NCBI GenBank assembly: GCA_023853785.1 | Contig: JAJIRX010000177.1 | Span: 1 to 64,000, forward strand | Origin: Psilocybe azurescens | Taxonomy: Eukaryota; Basidiomycota; Agaricomycetes; Agaricales; Agrocybaceae | DNA length: 64,000 bases | Direction of reading: 5' to 3' | In this document: one piece after another, positions 11,286-23,554 of the stretch | How positions within the stretch are numbered: position 1 is the stretch's first letter | Layout of the letters: each line of letters begins with the position of its first letter | Translations under genes and position numbers: made by a program | The notes under the pieces: model-generated | The model's input: only the letters and a program-made list of their open reading frames with translations | Databases searched by the model: none | What the model was told of the DNA's origin: nothing

Positions 11286-11783
11286 ATGTTAACTTGACGA
11301 CACTCGATTAGTGCCCAGGCCTCCCGTCTGGAAAATAGCCCAAATCAAATTTAGGGGTTCTCGGGCCTTCTGCTTGCTCTCCCTTTCCAATTTATGGAAG
11401 ATCTATCATAGCCACTGAATGTCAGTACATGAGCCTGAGTGTCCCCCTGTGTTTTGTAAAGGATTCCTTTTATGATAAGCAAACTTTGCACTCACTGAAA
11501 GTTTCGAAAATAATGGTTCAATAATTAAAGAATCTTCGACATTGCCATATCTCTGTGTAAGTGATAATATTCCAAAGCGCATGATAAGGATAGTACTCGA
11601 GTAGTGCTTGAGAAGGTTGGCTCAACCACAAGATTGTCAAAAATTGCGCAAATAGTTTAAAGGCAGAAAACTTGTAGTAAAATTACAAAATACAACCATA
11701 TAGTATGTACAAAAAGAGAAACATGATACAGAGCATGAACAATCTTGTCGGCGGCCTAACAGGACTAGCTAAGTCCTATGTTA
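11286..11783. other. No gene seen
   Basis: AT-rich intergenic DNA between the stops of two convergent hypothetical genes. Confidence 0.4.
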
Positions 11784-12537
11784 CTAGTACCAGTGCTCAT
11801 AGTTTACATGATAGGTAAGAATTGCTGAAGGAGCTAGACTATCCGCAATGATTTGCTCATATTGACAATAAGCATCATAGTGTTCAGCGGTCGGGAAGTT
11901 GAGAGTTGTGCTGTATAAAAGGCTGTCCGCTGTTGGAATCTGCCAGTACCCATGCGCCAGGCAGGGTACTTCTTCAGTGACCGTGTTCAAAGAGATGTGA
12001 GCCTCCTGTAGTATGGCATAGTAAGGCTTCTGCAGAAGCTCAAAATTTGAAATACTGACGATAGGCGTTCTAGATCGTTGTCTCCTTGAAATTTCGACAG
12101 GCTTGCTTGCTGTCGCAACATCAACCCTCTGGTTATGATTTTCAGAATGATGCAAAACTGAGAGTGACTGACAAGGATACACACAGAAGGACCGCTTTCT
12201 ATAGAAATCGCGGTTTGTTGGCTCTACAGTTCCGAGTGCTTTGACCGAGACGACCATTTGTCGTCTCTTCAGCGCACTCTGCGCGAGAGGAATCTTGATC
12301 TATTGAAATTAAATTGGATAAGTAAGCTCATTTAGCTTATTACATGCCGAAGAGATTTAAACCTACTGAGCAACTTGCGCAACCTGGATCATATTCAGCA
12401 TGGCATATGACCCCTCCAAGCGTAGTTGTAATCCTTTTCCCTTCTTCGAACTGCCTCTGGAGTGAAGGAAGGACGTTCTCTTTATTGGACATGTTATAAT
12501 GTGAGCCGTATAGCAGCTGAGTACGTCTGATATGCAA
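11784..12537 (-). CDS. Hypothetical protein, two exons
   Basis: The upstream exon (12537 to about 12352) contains MSNKENVLPSLQRQFEEGKR and a Cys-containing segment CHAEYDPGCASCSVGL. After an intron of about 44 bases (GTAATA...TTTCAATAG) the second exon reads IKIPLAQSALKRRQMVVSV, then a polar middle, then KPYYAILQEAHISLNTVTEE and ends TYHVNYEHWY. The join is out of phase with the simplest splice choice, so the donor may be misplaced. No known family. Confidence 0.35.
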
Positions 12538-12998
12538 TGGTTAAGTGCAACTTATTCGTTATTAGCATACGAAGCTCACATACCGAAAGTTGAGTTTTTG
12601 TAAGTGTTCGTTTAAGAAAATGATATAGTTATAATCCGTTGAAAGAAATTCAAAGGTGTCGCAAATGGGTGGTTTAGTTGCAGCATTGACGTAAGGGGGA
12701 AAGCATGAGATATAATGTTGGGCACATTATCGAAGTGGGAGCAACTTATATGTGAGTTCGGCATTTCTAATCGTTCCAATGGCGTGGAAAAAACATCGTT
12801 GGTAGTGATCATCAAACCGATGCGACGTTCTTTGGAGCTTCACCAAACATCATTAATCATTCACTGAGTTCCGGATATGATTCAAAACTTAAAGGAATAA
12901 CTCGATTAGGTCACTCACCCCAAAACATGTACAAACTTATAAAATAGCGCCTGCTGCCACATGGACCTATTTCTAGGCGTACTTGCCCCGCAGTACTG

Positions 12999-13184
12999 TC
13001 AGAGTTCTTCAGGTAACACGGAAGTGTGAAGTGTTATTCCAGCCATATCTTTTTGAAGAACAGCCAATGATATGCTTAGCTGCTCATCATCAGTGGAGAC
13101 TTCGTTGAATCTTACGATGTCCATGCGAGCAATTTCGAATCTTCTAGGTGAGAGCATCGGGCGCTCATTTCGGGCGCTATACAT
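12999..13184 (-). CDS. Probable last exon of a hypothetical gene
   Basis: After an acceptor CTCACCTAG (13145-13153 on the complement) the exon reads RFEIARMDIVRFNEVSTDD, then ISLAVLQKDMAGITLHTSV and stops after LPEEL. A good donor (CCCAG|GTATGTATAG) lies at about 13190. The upstream exons in 13200-13600 could not be joined. Confidence 0.3.
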   Translation of the reverse strand: MYSARNERPMLSPRRFEIARMDIVRFNEVSTDDEQLSISLAVLQKDMAGITLHTSVLPEEL

Positions 13185-13655
13185 ACCTGGGGTGGAGATC
13201 TGGTGCGCTTCTTACAACCAAAAACGGGGTACAAAAGACATACACTTCTCTTGCAACATCAATGAAGGTTTAGAGAACACCATTGGATGCAGGCTGATAA
13301 ACTGTAAACCTCATAACTGGAACTTAGGAGCAAAAAAGGGGGCCCATGAAGACGAAGCACACTGGTAGATCGTTGGGCCATGATAATCAAAGGCGTCTTC
13401 GGTCGTATTGGAGTATGCGGAGGAAAGCCGGTTCCGTACAGAGCCGTTCCAGTCATAGGTGGTAGGGAATCATGTCGGGCCCAGGGACCTGATGTTAAGC
13501 AGAGCATCCGTCTTAAGAAGATTCTCTCCAGCACGTCACCTAGGTTTGTGGAATAAGGAATACAAAAGGTCACGTATCTACTGTCTCACGAGCCCGTTTC
13601 AACATCATGGAAAGTAGCTTTCGGTTCAAAAGATGACAGGGGAGAGCATTATAGA

Positions 13656-14724
13656 TTACCTTGAGATGCTCGGTTTGGTACACTTTCCGCGCAAACTCTG
13701 GTGTGCGTTCCTCCTAAACTCGAAAAGCACGGGGACACTTTCCCCACCAAAGCCGAAGGAGTAGACTTGGGGAGTCCGTGAACTGGGCCCATGTATCGGG
13801 ACCCAATAAGAAGCCAGCTCTATGGGACATTGTGAACCCAATGCGGCAAGATGTACTGACGGTGATTGGTGGGATTTGATATTCAAAGTCCGACGATCGT
13901 ACCCTTGTCTTACTCCAAAGTCCTTGCAATGTCCTTGTGAAGAGTCCAGTAGATTTTCTGTGATTTCTCGTTGTCATGATCGATGGCACACTCTATATCT
14001 TCCGGAATTACAGATCTGCAGGCTGTACAGTTGCTCTCCAGCCAAGCTAAATTTAGACCCTGAGGCAACCCTGACCGGGCCTCAGACAAAGACACCATTG
14101 AAAGTCGGACAGACAAGTGGCTTATGTATAAGAAGTGAGTTGTCGTAGGCCCCCATTTTATATTAGTACTGCAACCATGGGTCTCCATTGTCGACTCGAA
14201 TAGTGACCTCGTTAAGGCCATTGAAAGGTACATTTTGGGGAGAAGATGTGAGCATTTTCTTCACCAAATTACGGTGGCCCTAGTTTCTCGTATTGAACTA
14301 GCCACCCTTTGCGGTACCCAATGCCAATGGCCACTGTGCCCCCGTGACACTAACAACAATTTTTGTACCTTGTGGCACGATTTCGTATTCCTGAGGCGGA
14401 ATATAATTCGTTTCCCAGTTGTCCTTATATTTGCTATGGATATCCAAGCGATGAGCTCCCTAAGGACGGCATACATCGATCTTATGGAGAATCCGTCTAG
14501 GGATATATCCTTTGATTTTTTATATTCAAAAGGAATTGTTTGCCTATCTTCACTGGGTCATTTAACACAGGCATACTACGATCAAACGTAGTGAGTCCTG
14601 TTTTTGACATCGTGTTTTGCCAGTTTAAATTATGAATAGTTTGTTGCGTAGTCATAAGTTCTTGGACACTTTGGATACGATCTATGCCCAACACTATATT
14701 GAAATTCAAAACGGAGCTAATCAA
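13656..14724 (-). pseudogene. Degenerate hypothetical coding stretches
   Basis: Several pieces read like protein but do not join: 13656-13800 (GPSSRTPQVYSFGFGGESVP), 13910-14130 (SNCTACRSVIPEDIECAIDH and a downstream basic helix), and 14296-14475 (NYIPPQEYEIVPQGTKIVV, then SVTGAQWPLALGTAKGG). A further stretch at 14497-14724 is AT-rich. Frames change between pieces without clean introns, so this is most likely a decayed gene or two. No family recognised. Confidence 0.25.
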
Positions 14725-14884
14725 CTGGGACTTGAGGAGAATGACATTGTTAGCCGAATTACGGAGTCCTTCGGGGGGCTTTCGTATTCAGAATGACGGC
14801 CAACCACAGCTGATATTCCAGTCTGATCTTCCGGTTTGTGAATTATTCGCTGTATACTTTCCTCAATACTTGAACTTGTAGTTG

Positions 14885-15324
14885 AAGAGATCGGTCAGTA
14901 AATTATGCCTTGAAATGAAATCTTTTTTTTTTTTTTGAAATAAACTGATCTCATTGGTTTTTTTTCAGACTTATTTTATAATTGAGCTCTGTAAAAGGAG
15001 ATTTCAGTTGGGCAAAAGGACAGCGAACGATCTGCCAGGATCCATGAGTTACATATGGCCATAGAATGGGCTCATGTCATGTCTTTCTTGGTACGGCAGC
15101 TTGAGGGAGCAAATTAGCCCGAACGAACACGTCAAGCCTTAGCTCAAAGTCCAATTCCAACGCCAGTAATCTCTATCTCTATCCCCAGCAAGAGAGGTGA
15201 GACAATTAAAAAGACATCGTGGTTGAAATAAAGGCTCGGAAAATTAACTAAGTAAATAAAACCTACAAAATCCTGAACACAATAGTAATGGAGAAATAAT
15301 CAACGCGCCATCTGGGAGCGTCGT
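14885..15324. other. No gene seen
   Basis: AT-rich intergenic DNA with a T run at 14924-14936 and another at 14958-14967. Confidence 0.4.
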
Positions 15325-16261
15325 TTAGAACAAAAGCACGGCTACTGCTTTCTTCATGGAGTCGGTCCAGTGAGCGTCCCAGAATTGATATCCATCTGCA
15401 TTTGTCTCCTCTCAAGGACAATTAAAACGACAATTGACAATAAATAAATGATTTCAACTGACCGCCAGGTTGACGAATAAACCCGAAGACCTCGTTGGTG
15501 AAACCCTTGACTCGGATATCCTCCAGAATACAATCTGTGGACCTATTTCGGCTGGCCATGAAGACAAGGAGCTCTCGCCACATCCAAGCTAGGTTTTGCG
15601 TCATACAAGCATCGTACTGGTCGATCATATTTAGCACTCAGAGTCTGTAATGTGGAGATTCATGACATACATCATCATAGATTATATTATCGTCGTCTTC
15701 GTCATCAGGATCAAGAATGGTCAAGCCGCCCGTATAGTTGTAGAATCCTGCTCTGTTATAGATATGAGCTGGCTATGATGAAATTCTGAAAAGATAGAAA
15801 ACATACGCCTCAGGGCAATTCTGCATAGCTGATGTCGCTATTGAACAAAAGCGCAGCGAGTCCTGAGCCAGATCCTCGTCCGCTTCTTCGGCGTTGGTAT
15901 CTGCTATGTTATACCAGATATTCGGGATCCATTCAGAGAGCTCGTCTACAATGTCACCAATCAGCAATCCCTGTTTGTCCAAAGCCTCGAGGCCTTCTAT
16001 TTCACAGCTGCTTCGAAGCGCATCCATTGACTTGTTGAGAGCTCTCTTGTGGGCGTTGTATTCGCTCCGGGCGTTCGAGTTCCTGTCCTCGGGAAGAACG
16101 ACAAGTAGAGAACCGATAGTCTGATGTACTTTGCGAATTGTGGCATGCCTATGATGCGTTGGTACGACTACTTTGGCGGTTGTCAATGCCTCAGCGAGAA
16201 GCTCCTGTAGACGCGCCAGTCTCGCTGCATTGTCGGCCGCGCTTACATTAGGCACGAGCAT
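15325..16261 (-). CDS. Hypothetical protein, four exons
   Basis: Exon 1 starts MLVPNVSAADNAARLARL and runs to CPEA; introns of about 54, 54 and 56 bases (all GTATGT/GTCAGT ..AG) follow; exon 2 reads AGFYNYTGGLTILDPDDEDD, exon 3 YDACMTQNLAWMWRELLVF to GFIRQPGG, and exon 4 ETNADGYQFWDAHWTDSMKK, ending at a TAA at 15325-15327. All joins keep frame, giving a protein of about 260 residues. The N-terminal half is helical and polar (a possible coiled coil), with an acidic loop in the middle. No family recognised. The clean splicing makes this one of the better-supported unknown genes here. Confidence 0.65.
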
Positions 16262-16859
16262 ATAAACATATTTGGAGGTCGAGGATCGGTCGTCTTCTCG
16301 TGCAGTCTACATGGTGGTATGTGGTATAGAGTATTGGGTGTTGTGAGCGCAAGAATCGGGGCATATTTATACGTAACGGGTAAGCCTTGTTTTTGAATGG
16401 TATAAAGGAGAACGTCTTGATTCACTGCCAACAATAGAAATCCCCTTTATCTCGTCTGAAGAGCCGCCTCTGTGGGCAGTCTATAGAGACAAGGTAGCGG
16501 CGATCGTGCGCCACTGCCACGCCTTTTTTCCCTTGCCCTCCGTGAACACCTCATTTCTTTCAGGTCGAATATAAAGAAAGAAGACTCAACGGAGGTGGGC
16601 ATCGTGTCCATGACAGCGAGGTCAGTGAATAAAACAATATCTTGTTTCTGAGGCATGCAGAGGGACACCAGCAGGAAGCAAACTGGGCAACAACTGAGTA
16701 CTAAGTAAGTAAAGCAAGAATGAAGGCGCTAAGCGGTCGCCACGGCGGAGAATGAGCGGACTATCAAAGCTCTGAGCCCTGATTCTAGGGTTACAATCGA
16801 CCTTGCTTCCTCCGCACTCCTGCACGGCGGTTGCACTACGTGCAGCAACGACGAGCACA
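16262..16859. other. Divergent intergenic region
   Basis: About 600 bases between the start of the hypothetical gene on - and the start of the membrane protein gene on +; it should contain both promoters. No distinct elements recognised. Confidence 0.35.
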
Positions 16860-17367
16860 ATGTCCGGGACACAAAACCCTACGGATTTTGCATCCTCGAC
16901 AATTGATAATCTCAGCGCTCAAGCCTCTGACTTCACCGCGCCCATCCTCCAGGTACTCCCATACATAACACTCGCTTTCTCCGTCCTCCAAGCCATATTC
17001 AGCTTTATACTGTCACTCTTTCGCCCTCTTCTCCATCTTTCTCCGCTTCCGATTCTCCTTTATGTTCTAGCGCCAGTTATAGTGTTCTTAGATATCGTGG
17101 CTACGATAACCATACGCGCGCCGTACAGGACTATAACGTATCTCCTGGAAGCACTCTTTCCGCTGTATGTCTTCTGTGGTGTCGCGTGTATCACAGGGTG
17201 TCCTTTTGGGTCTGTCAGCGCGTGTTTTAGCTCGTGCGATAGTCACTGCAGTGGCGTTGGATCAAGAGTCATCGGATTCGGCCAATCTCACTCAGCCTGA
17301 GGACGAGCCCAAGGCGGACATCAAGGGAAAGGGCAAAAAGGTCGAAAGGGTGAAGTTCGAATCATAA
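16860..17367 (+). pseudogene. Small three-helix membrane protein with a one-base frameshift
   Basis: Reads MSGTQNPTDFASSTIDNL, then hydrophobic segments at about residues 25-50 (ITLAFSVLQAIFSFILSLF), 55-80 (LPILLYVLAPVIVFLDIV) and 92-113 (LLEALFPLYVFCGVACITG). At 17199 the frame must move by one base to continue as GVLLGLSARVLARAIVTAV, an acidic Lys-rich tail, and the stop at 17365-17367. The downstream frame is open from 17167 and begins VLLGLSARV just where the third helix should continue, which is why I favour a one-base insertion over a 32-base intron (that intron would give a different frame). About 168 residues once the frame change is allowed for. Function unknown; it looks like a widespread small fungal membrane protein. 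Sequencing error is possible. Confidence 0.55.
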
Positions 17368-17535
17368 CTTTTCAATTCTGCCGAATTGCTTGCATATTAT
17401 TGCGCTTTATCGGTCCACAAACGTGTGTGTCGACTTCGTCATTCATAACTATCGGTCCTAACTCCTAACTCTGACCACAGTGAAGTTTCTTCTGTCCTTG
17501 TTCCTCTTCCAGTCGACTCGACTGCTACTTTCTAC

Positions 17536-18175
17536 ATTCTATCATCAACGAATAGGAGTCAGCTACAAACTTCGAGAAGAAACCTGAGGTCCTGACCTCA
17601 AGGCTCGATTCTGCTGCGCTCAACATGCAAACTACACCACATGATGGCGTGCCAATCTCGGAGTGCATACACCTCAATGGCTCAGAAGGCCGTCTCGACC
17701 TCAATACACAGCTTGTGATGCACTTAACACGAAGGCCGCCTGCCATTCTCGGAGCGCATGCACACGTCTCAACGGCTTCTAGGGCCGTCCATAATTTTGA
17801 CCACGGGATCACCTACAATCTATCCAACCAGTTTCGGCACCCCTCTCCTTCTCGGTCCGCCAAACTACTCACGTACCAAATCCTAGACATGTTACACTCA
17901 TACAACAAATAGTATAAACGCGACATCCGTACTATGTAGACTTTTCTAACTGGCAAAGTCTCTTCCGCCTTTCTCCATCCTTCAATGGACGTAACGTACC
18001 ATAGTCAACATTTCATCGCCAGCAAATAGGAACCAGCGACAAGCTCCGAACGGGGACTTGACCTGCAGATTCGACTTTTGATGCTGCTCAACATGCGAAT
18101 TATGGCGCATGAATGTTTGCCATTCTCGGAGCTGGAGTGCATACATCTATCTCAAATTACAGAGGCCTGTCCATC
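17536..18175. repeat. Diverged direct repeat
   Basis: 17545-17720 and 18025-18175 share runs such as CAGC(T/G)ACAA(A)(C)T(T)CGA, GCTGC(G)CTCAACATGC and CTCGGAG...TGCATACA. They look like two decayed copies of one roughly 170-base sequence, spaced about 480 bases apart. No coding capacity seen. Confidence 0.45.
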
Positions 18176-18258
18176 GCAGGGTACTCCTATCCCATCTCCC
18201 ACGTCGCTTCGCCGAATTTTAACGCACATAAAATACCATCCGTAATCTGTAGTCTTTT

Positions 18259-19356
18259 CTATCTCAACAGAGAAAATTCAATTCTAAAGTAATCGAATAC
18301 TTCGATATATAAACCTTTATTGTACAAAAATGCGAGGAAGGTAAGCAGCAGGCATATAACGAAAACTTGGGAGGGGAACACAGAGACACAGAGAGTCGAG
18401 ACACAGACAAATCGAGAAGCGAGTTCAGCGGGGTAGAGGGGAAAAAAGGACACCAAGATAAAAGGATAAAAGCGTAGGGGTTTAATTGTAATTGGAATGT
18501 ATGTGGTTGGTTGTGGGGGTATAGTGATGTGTGTTATACTGCGATTGGTTTTTGGGGTTGAAGTGAGGATGATTTCCACTGATCGAATCGAAGAACCGGA
18601 TGATAAAGCGAGGTGGGGAAGGGAAAACTGCTTAACAAAAAAAGGGAACGAAACACATAAGGGACGTGAAGGGCAAAAAATGGCGATTGTTGATCAAAAC
18701 AAGGGAATATGTATGCAGACTCTAATTCCAGTCGCCATCGCCACCATGGGTCCACTTCATTGAGGAAGAAAAAGAACAAACAACAAGGAAAGGAACGTTT
18801 GAACAGGAGACGATGTGAGAGTACAAGAACAAAAAAATGCAGAAATTTGCATAATAGAGGGATATACATACAGAGGGGACAAAAGGAGAGGAGAGGAGAA
18901 GGGAATGGGTGAGGAGGGAAGGGGGATTGTCCACTAGTTTAACACAAACACAGTCAGCATAAAAGAATATCATGCTTCTCCTTGAAGCATATTTTCCGCC
19001 AATTTCGTACCACGCCTGCCTTCCTTCTGTCTAGTCCAGCTCGCCAGCCCCGCCCCGTCCCCAAACAAACCTAACCCATCCCATCCTAATCCGAGCTTAA
19101 TACATGAACCTAACGCATAAAAGTAAGAGTGTCCTTTCATTCGAGTAATTTTTTGCTGTTTTATTTTTCTTTCTTCTTATTGATTAGAGAGACGATATTT
19201 GAATAGTGGTGTATCAGATACGCGAGAGATAGCTGAGGGACCAGTGACGATGTCGGTGTCGACGTCGACGTCCCGTAGAGATAGATATGCCCATACATAT
19301 GTAGGGCCACAGAATTTGAAACAAAACCTTGAAAGTTGACGGACGGACGGAGAAAA
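18259..19356. other. Intergenic, purine-rich on +
   Basis: A long G/A-rich tract on + (about 18340-18960) with little coding character, then the 3' flank of the CNOT11-like gene. I see no gene. Confidence 0.4.
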
Positions 19357-21061
19357 TCAGAACCTGGATGTAGCGATGACGCGATAGAGTGTATTCGCCT
19401 CCTCGAATCGAGCATTACGAAGGCTGAAGTGAGCCATTTCGGTCGAATCCGCGTCAGCGGTCGGGTCGACGATGGACAGCTTGATAAGCGAGTTATAGAA
19501 ACGGCATAGCTACAACACCAAGAAAAGAAGGCAAAGTCAGGCCATGACCGTTCTATTACAAGAAAACGACGTAAAACTTACGTTTTGGACTCCTTTCGCA
19601 AAGCGATCATCACTGATGTTGCCCTCACGTTCCTCCCGCTCTGCACGGTCCAGCCAATTGATGCACTCATGGACAAAGCGGGCGAGCACCTCAATCAGTA
19701 CGAGATCCGCAACCGTAGAATAGCCTTGCACAGTCACCCGCGTTTGGTCGCGCAAAAGGCGGCCAAAGAGATCGAAGGTGGCGAGCGTAGGCGGCAAGAA
19801 CGGGATGACATCGAGGAAGGGTAGAGGGTTGTTCTTCTCCGGGTTAGGGTGGGTGAGGAGAGCAACCAAGAGAGGATGCGCAATTATGGGATTGTGGGCT
19901 ATGATTGGGGCGAGGTCGATTGAGGTGATGATGCTTGTGTTGGCAAGGTCGGGGATAATCGGTGCCAGCATCTGAAAGCGAACGGAGTCAATGATGATAC
20001 ATCATAAAAGAAAAGTACACACTCTCTGCTCAGACAGACTGAGAACGCGATCGCGGGCAGCCAGGAGAAGTTTCATCGCATGGATGAGCCTCTCGTTCTT
20101 TCTGTCCTCGTCAAAATTGATTGGAGAACGAGACGAGATATCTGGGATGGCGCGAGGAGCTGGCGATCTCGTGTCATGAATGTAGTTATGCGTATACGTA
20201 GTGTTGGTCGTGGATTCGTCAGTATCGGAGGAGGCCGATAGCCTGCTTTTATTTTGGAAATAATAATAAGTAGAATCGTCTCTGAATGAAGGGGAAAGAC
20301 ACGATTAGCATCCGATTCATCGACTAAGCAATGGAGAGGCTTACATGTCAGAAATACTATTATACAATTCTTCATCAAGGACCAAATTAATCGCTCTTAG
20401 TTTAGGGGGGAAGAGGACAGCGCGACAGCGTGCTGGGGAATACGGGCCAATCTGCAGGTTGTATGAGATCAGAAGTTTGGCTGGCTGTTATGCATGTGGC
20501 ACTCACGTCGTTACCATCACCTTTCAGGATTTTCCACAAAACCCAAACAAACTGCTCGTTGGGGCTAACACCCCCATCGTTCGCAATGCTGACGGCCTTT
20601 TCACGCTCCCTCACGTAAGCCACGAGGAGAGCCGATTTAAATGGGTTGATGATGACAGGATGGGGCGTATACAGCGAATACAGAATAAAAGAGACCAGAA
20701 TCCGTTGAGCTAGCTATAGAGAGTACACATCGTCGTCAGTCCTTGTTGGTGTAGAAATGGGCATAGATGGAGATCAGATACTGACCTCAGCAGACGTGTT
20801 GGAATCAAGAATTGGCAACAACGCGTCAAGAGCCAGCTGAAATCGCGAGGTTGGCTGAACGAGCTGGGTGAAAGCCAAAGCTGCTGTCGAGCACGGGAGA
20901 GAAAACGCCCTTGCTAGCAGGTGGTTGACAGATGCTCGAATGGAATCGCCAGAAGTGAGGGTTTGGAGCTGGGTCGTGGTTGTAGTGGTCGCCGCCACCG
21001 CCACCGCCGGAGCTTTCTTCAAGCTGGTCGAGGTCCCTGACGGCGAAGAATGGGACTGCAT
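19357..21061 (-). CDS. CCR4-NOT complex subunit 11-like protein (CNOT11 family)
   Basis: Six exons join in frame. After a Thr/Ala-rich N-terminus, exon 1 ends LDSNTSAE; exon 2 contains RILVSFILYSLYTPHPVIIN, then NPFKSALLVAYVREREKAV and GGVSPNEQFVWVLWKILKG; exon 3 begins IGPYSPARCRAVLFPPKLR; exon 4 is Ser/Thr-rich and ends AARDRVLSLSEQR; exon 5 (from about 19971) reads MLAPIIPDLANTSI then NPLPFLDVIPFLPPTLATF and ends AKGVQN; exon 6 begins LCRFYNSLIKLSIVD and ends RFEEANTLYRVIATSRF. The pattern of an NPF...REREKAV block and a C-terminal helical domain ending in a FxxExxxLYR motif is that of CNOT11 (C2orf29, DUF2363), a subunit of the CCR4-NOT deadenylase. Start set at the inner MQSHSSPSG; a longer start at 21130 is possible. 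Cytoplasmic mRNA turnover role is from family knowledge. Confidence 0.75.
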
Positions 21062-21696
21062 TCCTAGGCCAGGAAATACCAAAAACAAGAGGCGGACGGG
21101 CCAAGTTGCGTTCACCCAACCAAACCACAAGAAACAGCCGAGAACAAGATAAATGCTCCTTTACGTAATCATTTTTATCAGGTGATCTTAGGCCCGATTA
21201 CTCCGCCTTGGCACTCTCACTCCTTTCATTTTTTCTTTCCTTTGCCTCTCTCAACCAACTCTCAACGTGAGATTTCAGCCATACAAAGGCATTCATCTAT
21301 GTGAATTTCTCTAAGCTCTGCTCTATAAGACCTCGACCTGGCAATTTTTTTGGCATTGGTTCATTTCCCAGGTCCATCCAACCCTCCCCATCAATCAATA
21401 ACTATCAAAGCGCCAATCTCACATCAAATGTCTCGGAACCATTAGGCCATTTCCCGAGGAAGGTCGAGTTCCTTGAAAAGCTTTGAAAGCAGCGAAAAAC
21501 CACAGCAAAAACGGTACATCCACAAAGACAGGAAATATAAGAGTTCGAACTATATTGTGGAAAACGACTCTCTTAAAGGTCAGTGGGAATCGGGATGCAG
21601 ACTTCTAGATACTTGTGTTCAGTATGAGTCAAGACAGGACTAACTCGAGCGAAAATCTTAGGTTACTTATAAAGCGAGCTAAGTATCTAAAAATAC

Positions 21697-23357
21697 TTAA
21701 AGCCGATTACGACTACAGCGTACGCAAGCGAGAATTGAGCACCCTCTGCAGACCTAAAATATCGTGTTAATATAACCAAAACATCCCACTCGAATCGAGA
21801 ACATACCAGAAGATAGTTAGGAAGATTGAAGTGGCATTGCTCGCATCGTCCTCCTCCCGGACGATATCTCCAATTATGGCGTTCACAATTGTGATTGACC
21901 CGGAGGGTCTCCACCATCTCTTGGACCTGCGCTGCCATTTGCTCCGGTATCATGTTACGAACAGCCCGAGCTCCAAGCTCATTCTCTACTCTTTGCTGAG
22001 CAGTTGCAAGGAGACGAGCCTCCTCCCATTGAGGGCATTCACAATTCTTCCACGGGGCCGCACACAAGTAGCAGAACTCGCTCCGGCATAGGCATGTCAT
22101 ATGGTAGCAGCCCAGATCAAGTTCGACAAGAGTCTGGCAACCCGGACATGTTTGCCATCCTTCTCTGCGAGCAAGAGCTCGAAGCTCGACTGTTGATCTG
22201 TTGACAGGGCAGTCGTCCTCCTCGTGTGCCGTCTGCTTGCATCGCGAACAAGTAGACGTCCAACAGTCTGCGCAGAATATCTGGGACCCGATTATACCTT
22301 CAGCCGACCCGAGGAACTTTGAGCAAGATGGGGTAACGCAGTAAACTCTATCTTTGGATAAGATGCTGAACTCGGCATGTTTCTCCTGAAAGGTCTTGTT
22401 CAAGGAAGAGGTGATAAATGGAACCACATCGGCGACTGGGATACGCTCCTGGCAGCACCTCAGAGGGAATAAAGACTCGTCACGAACAAAATGTTCAATC
22501 AAAGATACCACGCATGGTCGACAATAGTAATGGTCGCAGGGCGTGTGAAGGGCGCTACTAGATCGTAGCTCCTCGGTACAAATCGTACATTCCACGCTAT
22601 CAAAATAAATGTTAAGTTCAATTAATACATTAGCAAGTGGATTAAAATGTCACCCACGTTTTATGACGATTCACGCTCGGCCCTGCTGTTCCATTCACGT
22701 GTACCTTGATTGTGTACTTCTGACTTTTGGGAGCCGAGGCCGCAGATGGAGCTAGTAGCTCAGCCGCAACGGACTCTTCTTCCTCCAAATCGGATGGCGT
22801 CTCTGGCTGTTTTCCCGCGGCCTTAATCGCTGGTGGAACAGCACTAGTGAACCACAAAGAATTTAAAAACACATAGCGTAATACTAGAGAGCGTAAGAAA
22901 CGCACCTCGGCGGATCAGGATGCATCACAAAAGCTGGATTCTCCACACGCGCTTGAGCTGGGCTCTGCTCTGGCATCGGCTCTCCACGAGACAGCATCTC
23001 CGCGGCACGTCTATCCGCCTCCGCCGCCTCCTCAGCAGCAACCAGTGCCGCTACATATGCCTCATCCGCGCTCACAGCATCTGCAATACTCTTAGCCATC
23101 TTCTCATCCTCTGCCAGGGTGATGATCTGCTGATAATGCAGACACTGCAGCTCAAAGGCCACTTCCTCGTCGGTGGGAGGAGAGTCAGCGCGGGATTTAC
23201 CCTTACGTGAGTTGAAAGCCTCCACGAGATCCTCAAGAGCCAGTTTGGCGATTAGGGCAGAGGTTTCGGGATCCATCTCATAATCGGTGGCACGGGAAGA
23301 GGAACCACTGGCAGACTGGGCAATCGATGGGGCCCGTGAGGGACTTAACAAAGACAT
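21697..23357 (-). CDS. RBR-type E3 ubiquitin ligase, copy 1, intact
   Basis: Exon 1 (23357 to about 22910) starts MSLLSPSRAPSIAQS and holds an acidic helical region (TSALIAKLALEDL, ADRRAAEMLSRGE) ending FVMHPDPPR. Exon 2 is short and acidic, ending AGPSVNRH. Exon 3 carries RING1 (CTICTEEL, TPCDHYYCRPCV), the IBR (VYCVTPSCSKFLG, FCADCWTSTCSRCKQTAH) and RING2 (WQTCPGCQTLVE, LGCYHMTCLC, FCYLC). The Cys of GCYHM is the position that carries the catalytic thioester Cys in RBR ligases. After a 54-base intron the last exon reads VCRGCSILACVRCSRNRL to a TAA at 21697-21699, a Cys-pair tail. The ligase moves ubiquitin from E2 to its own Cys and then to substrate. Two decayed paralogues follow to the right on the same strand, and copy 1 is the only full one. 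Confidence 0.88.
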
Positions 23358-23461
23358 GGTTATAATTCAGATGTCGTAGACAACTCCCGTAGTAGGTATG
23401 GGAGGAAAGTGTCTTGCTCTTCAGACGGAATCACAATGCAGGGCAAGGTGCTGTTGAATGG

Positions 23462-23554
23462 TGGTAGAGATCTGAAGAGCGAGACAGGTGCCCGTGGGAA
23501 ATCGTATCTTCGAGATGGGCTTTTATAATGACAATAAGAAGGTACTAAGCGCCC
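23462..23554 (-). promoter_or_regulatory. Conserved upstream block of RBR copy 1
   Basis: Carries GGTAGAGATCTGAAGAGCG followed by AGACA and, about 60 bases on, TAAGCGCCC at 23546-23554. The same two motifs in the same order and spacing lie upstream of the other two RBR copies, about 85 to 130 bases before each start codon. Probably promoter sequence kept through the duplications. Confidence 0.6.

Noticed and set aside
17163..17196. 32-base intron in the small membrane protein gene
   Set aside because: Removing it joins the exons in a frame that does not continue the open downstream reading.
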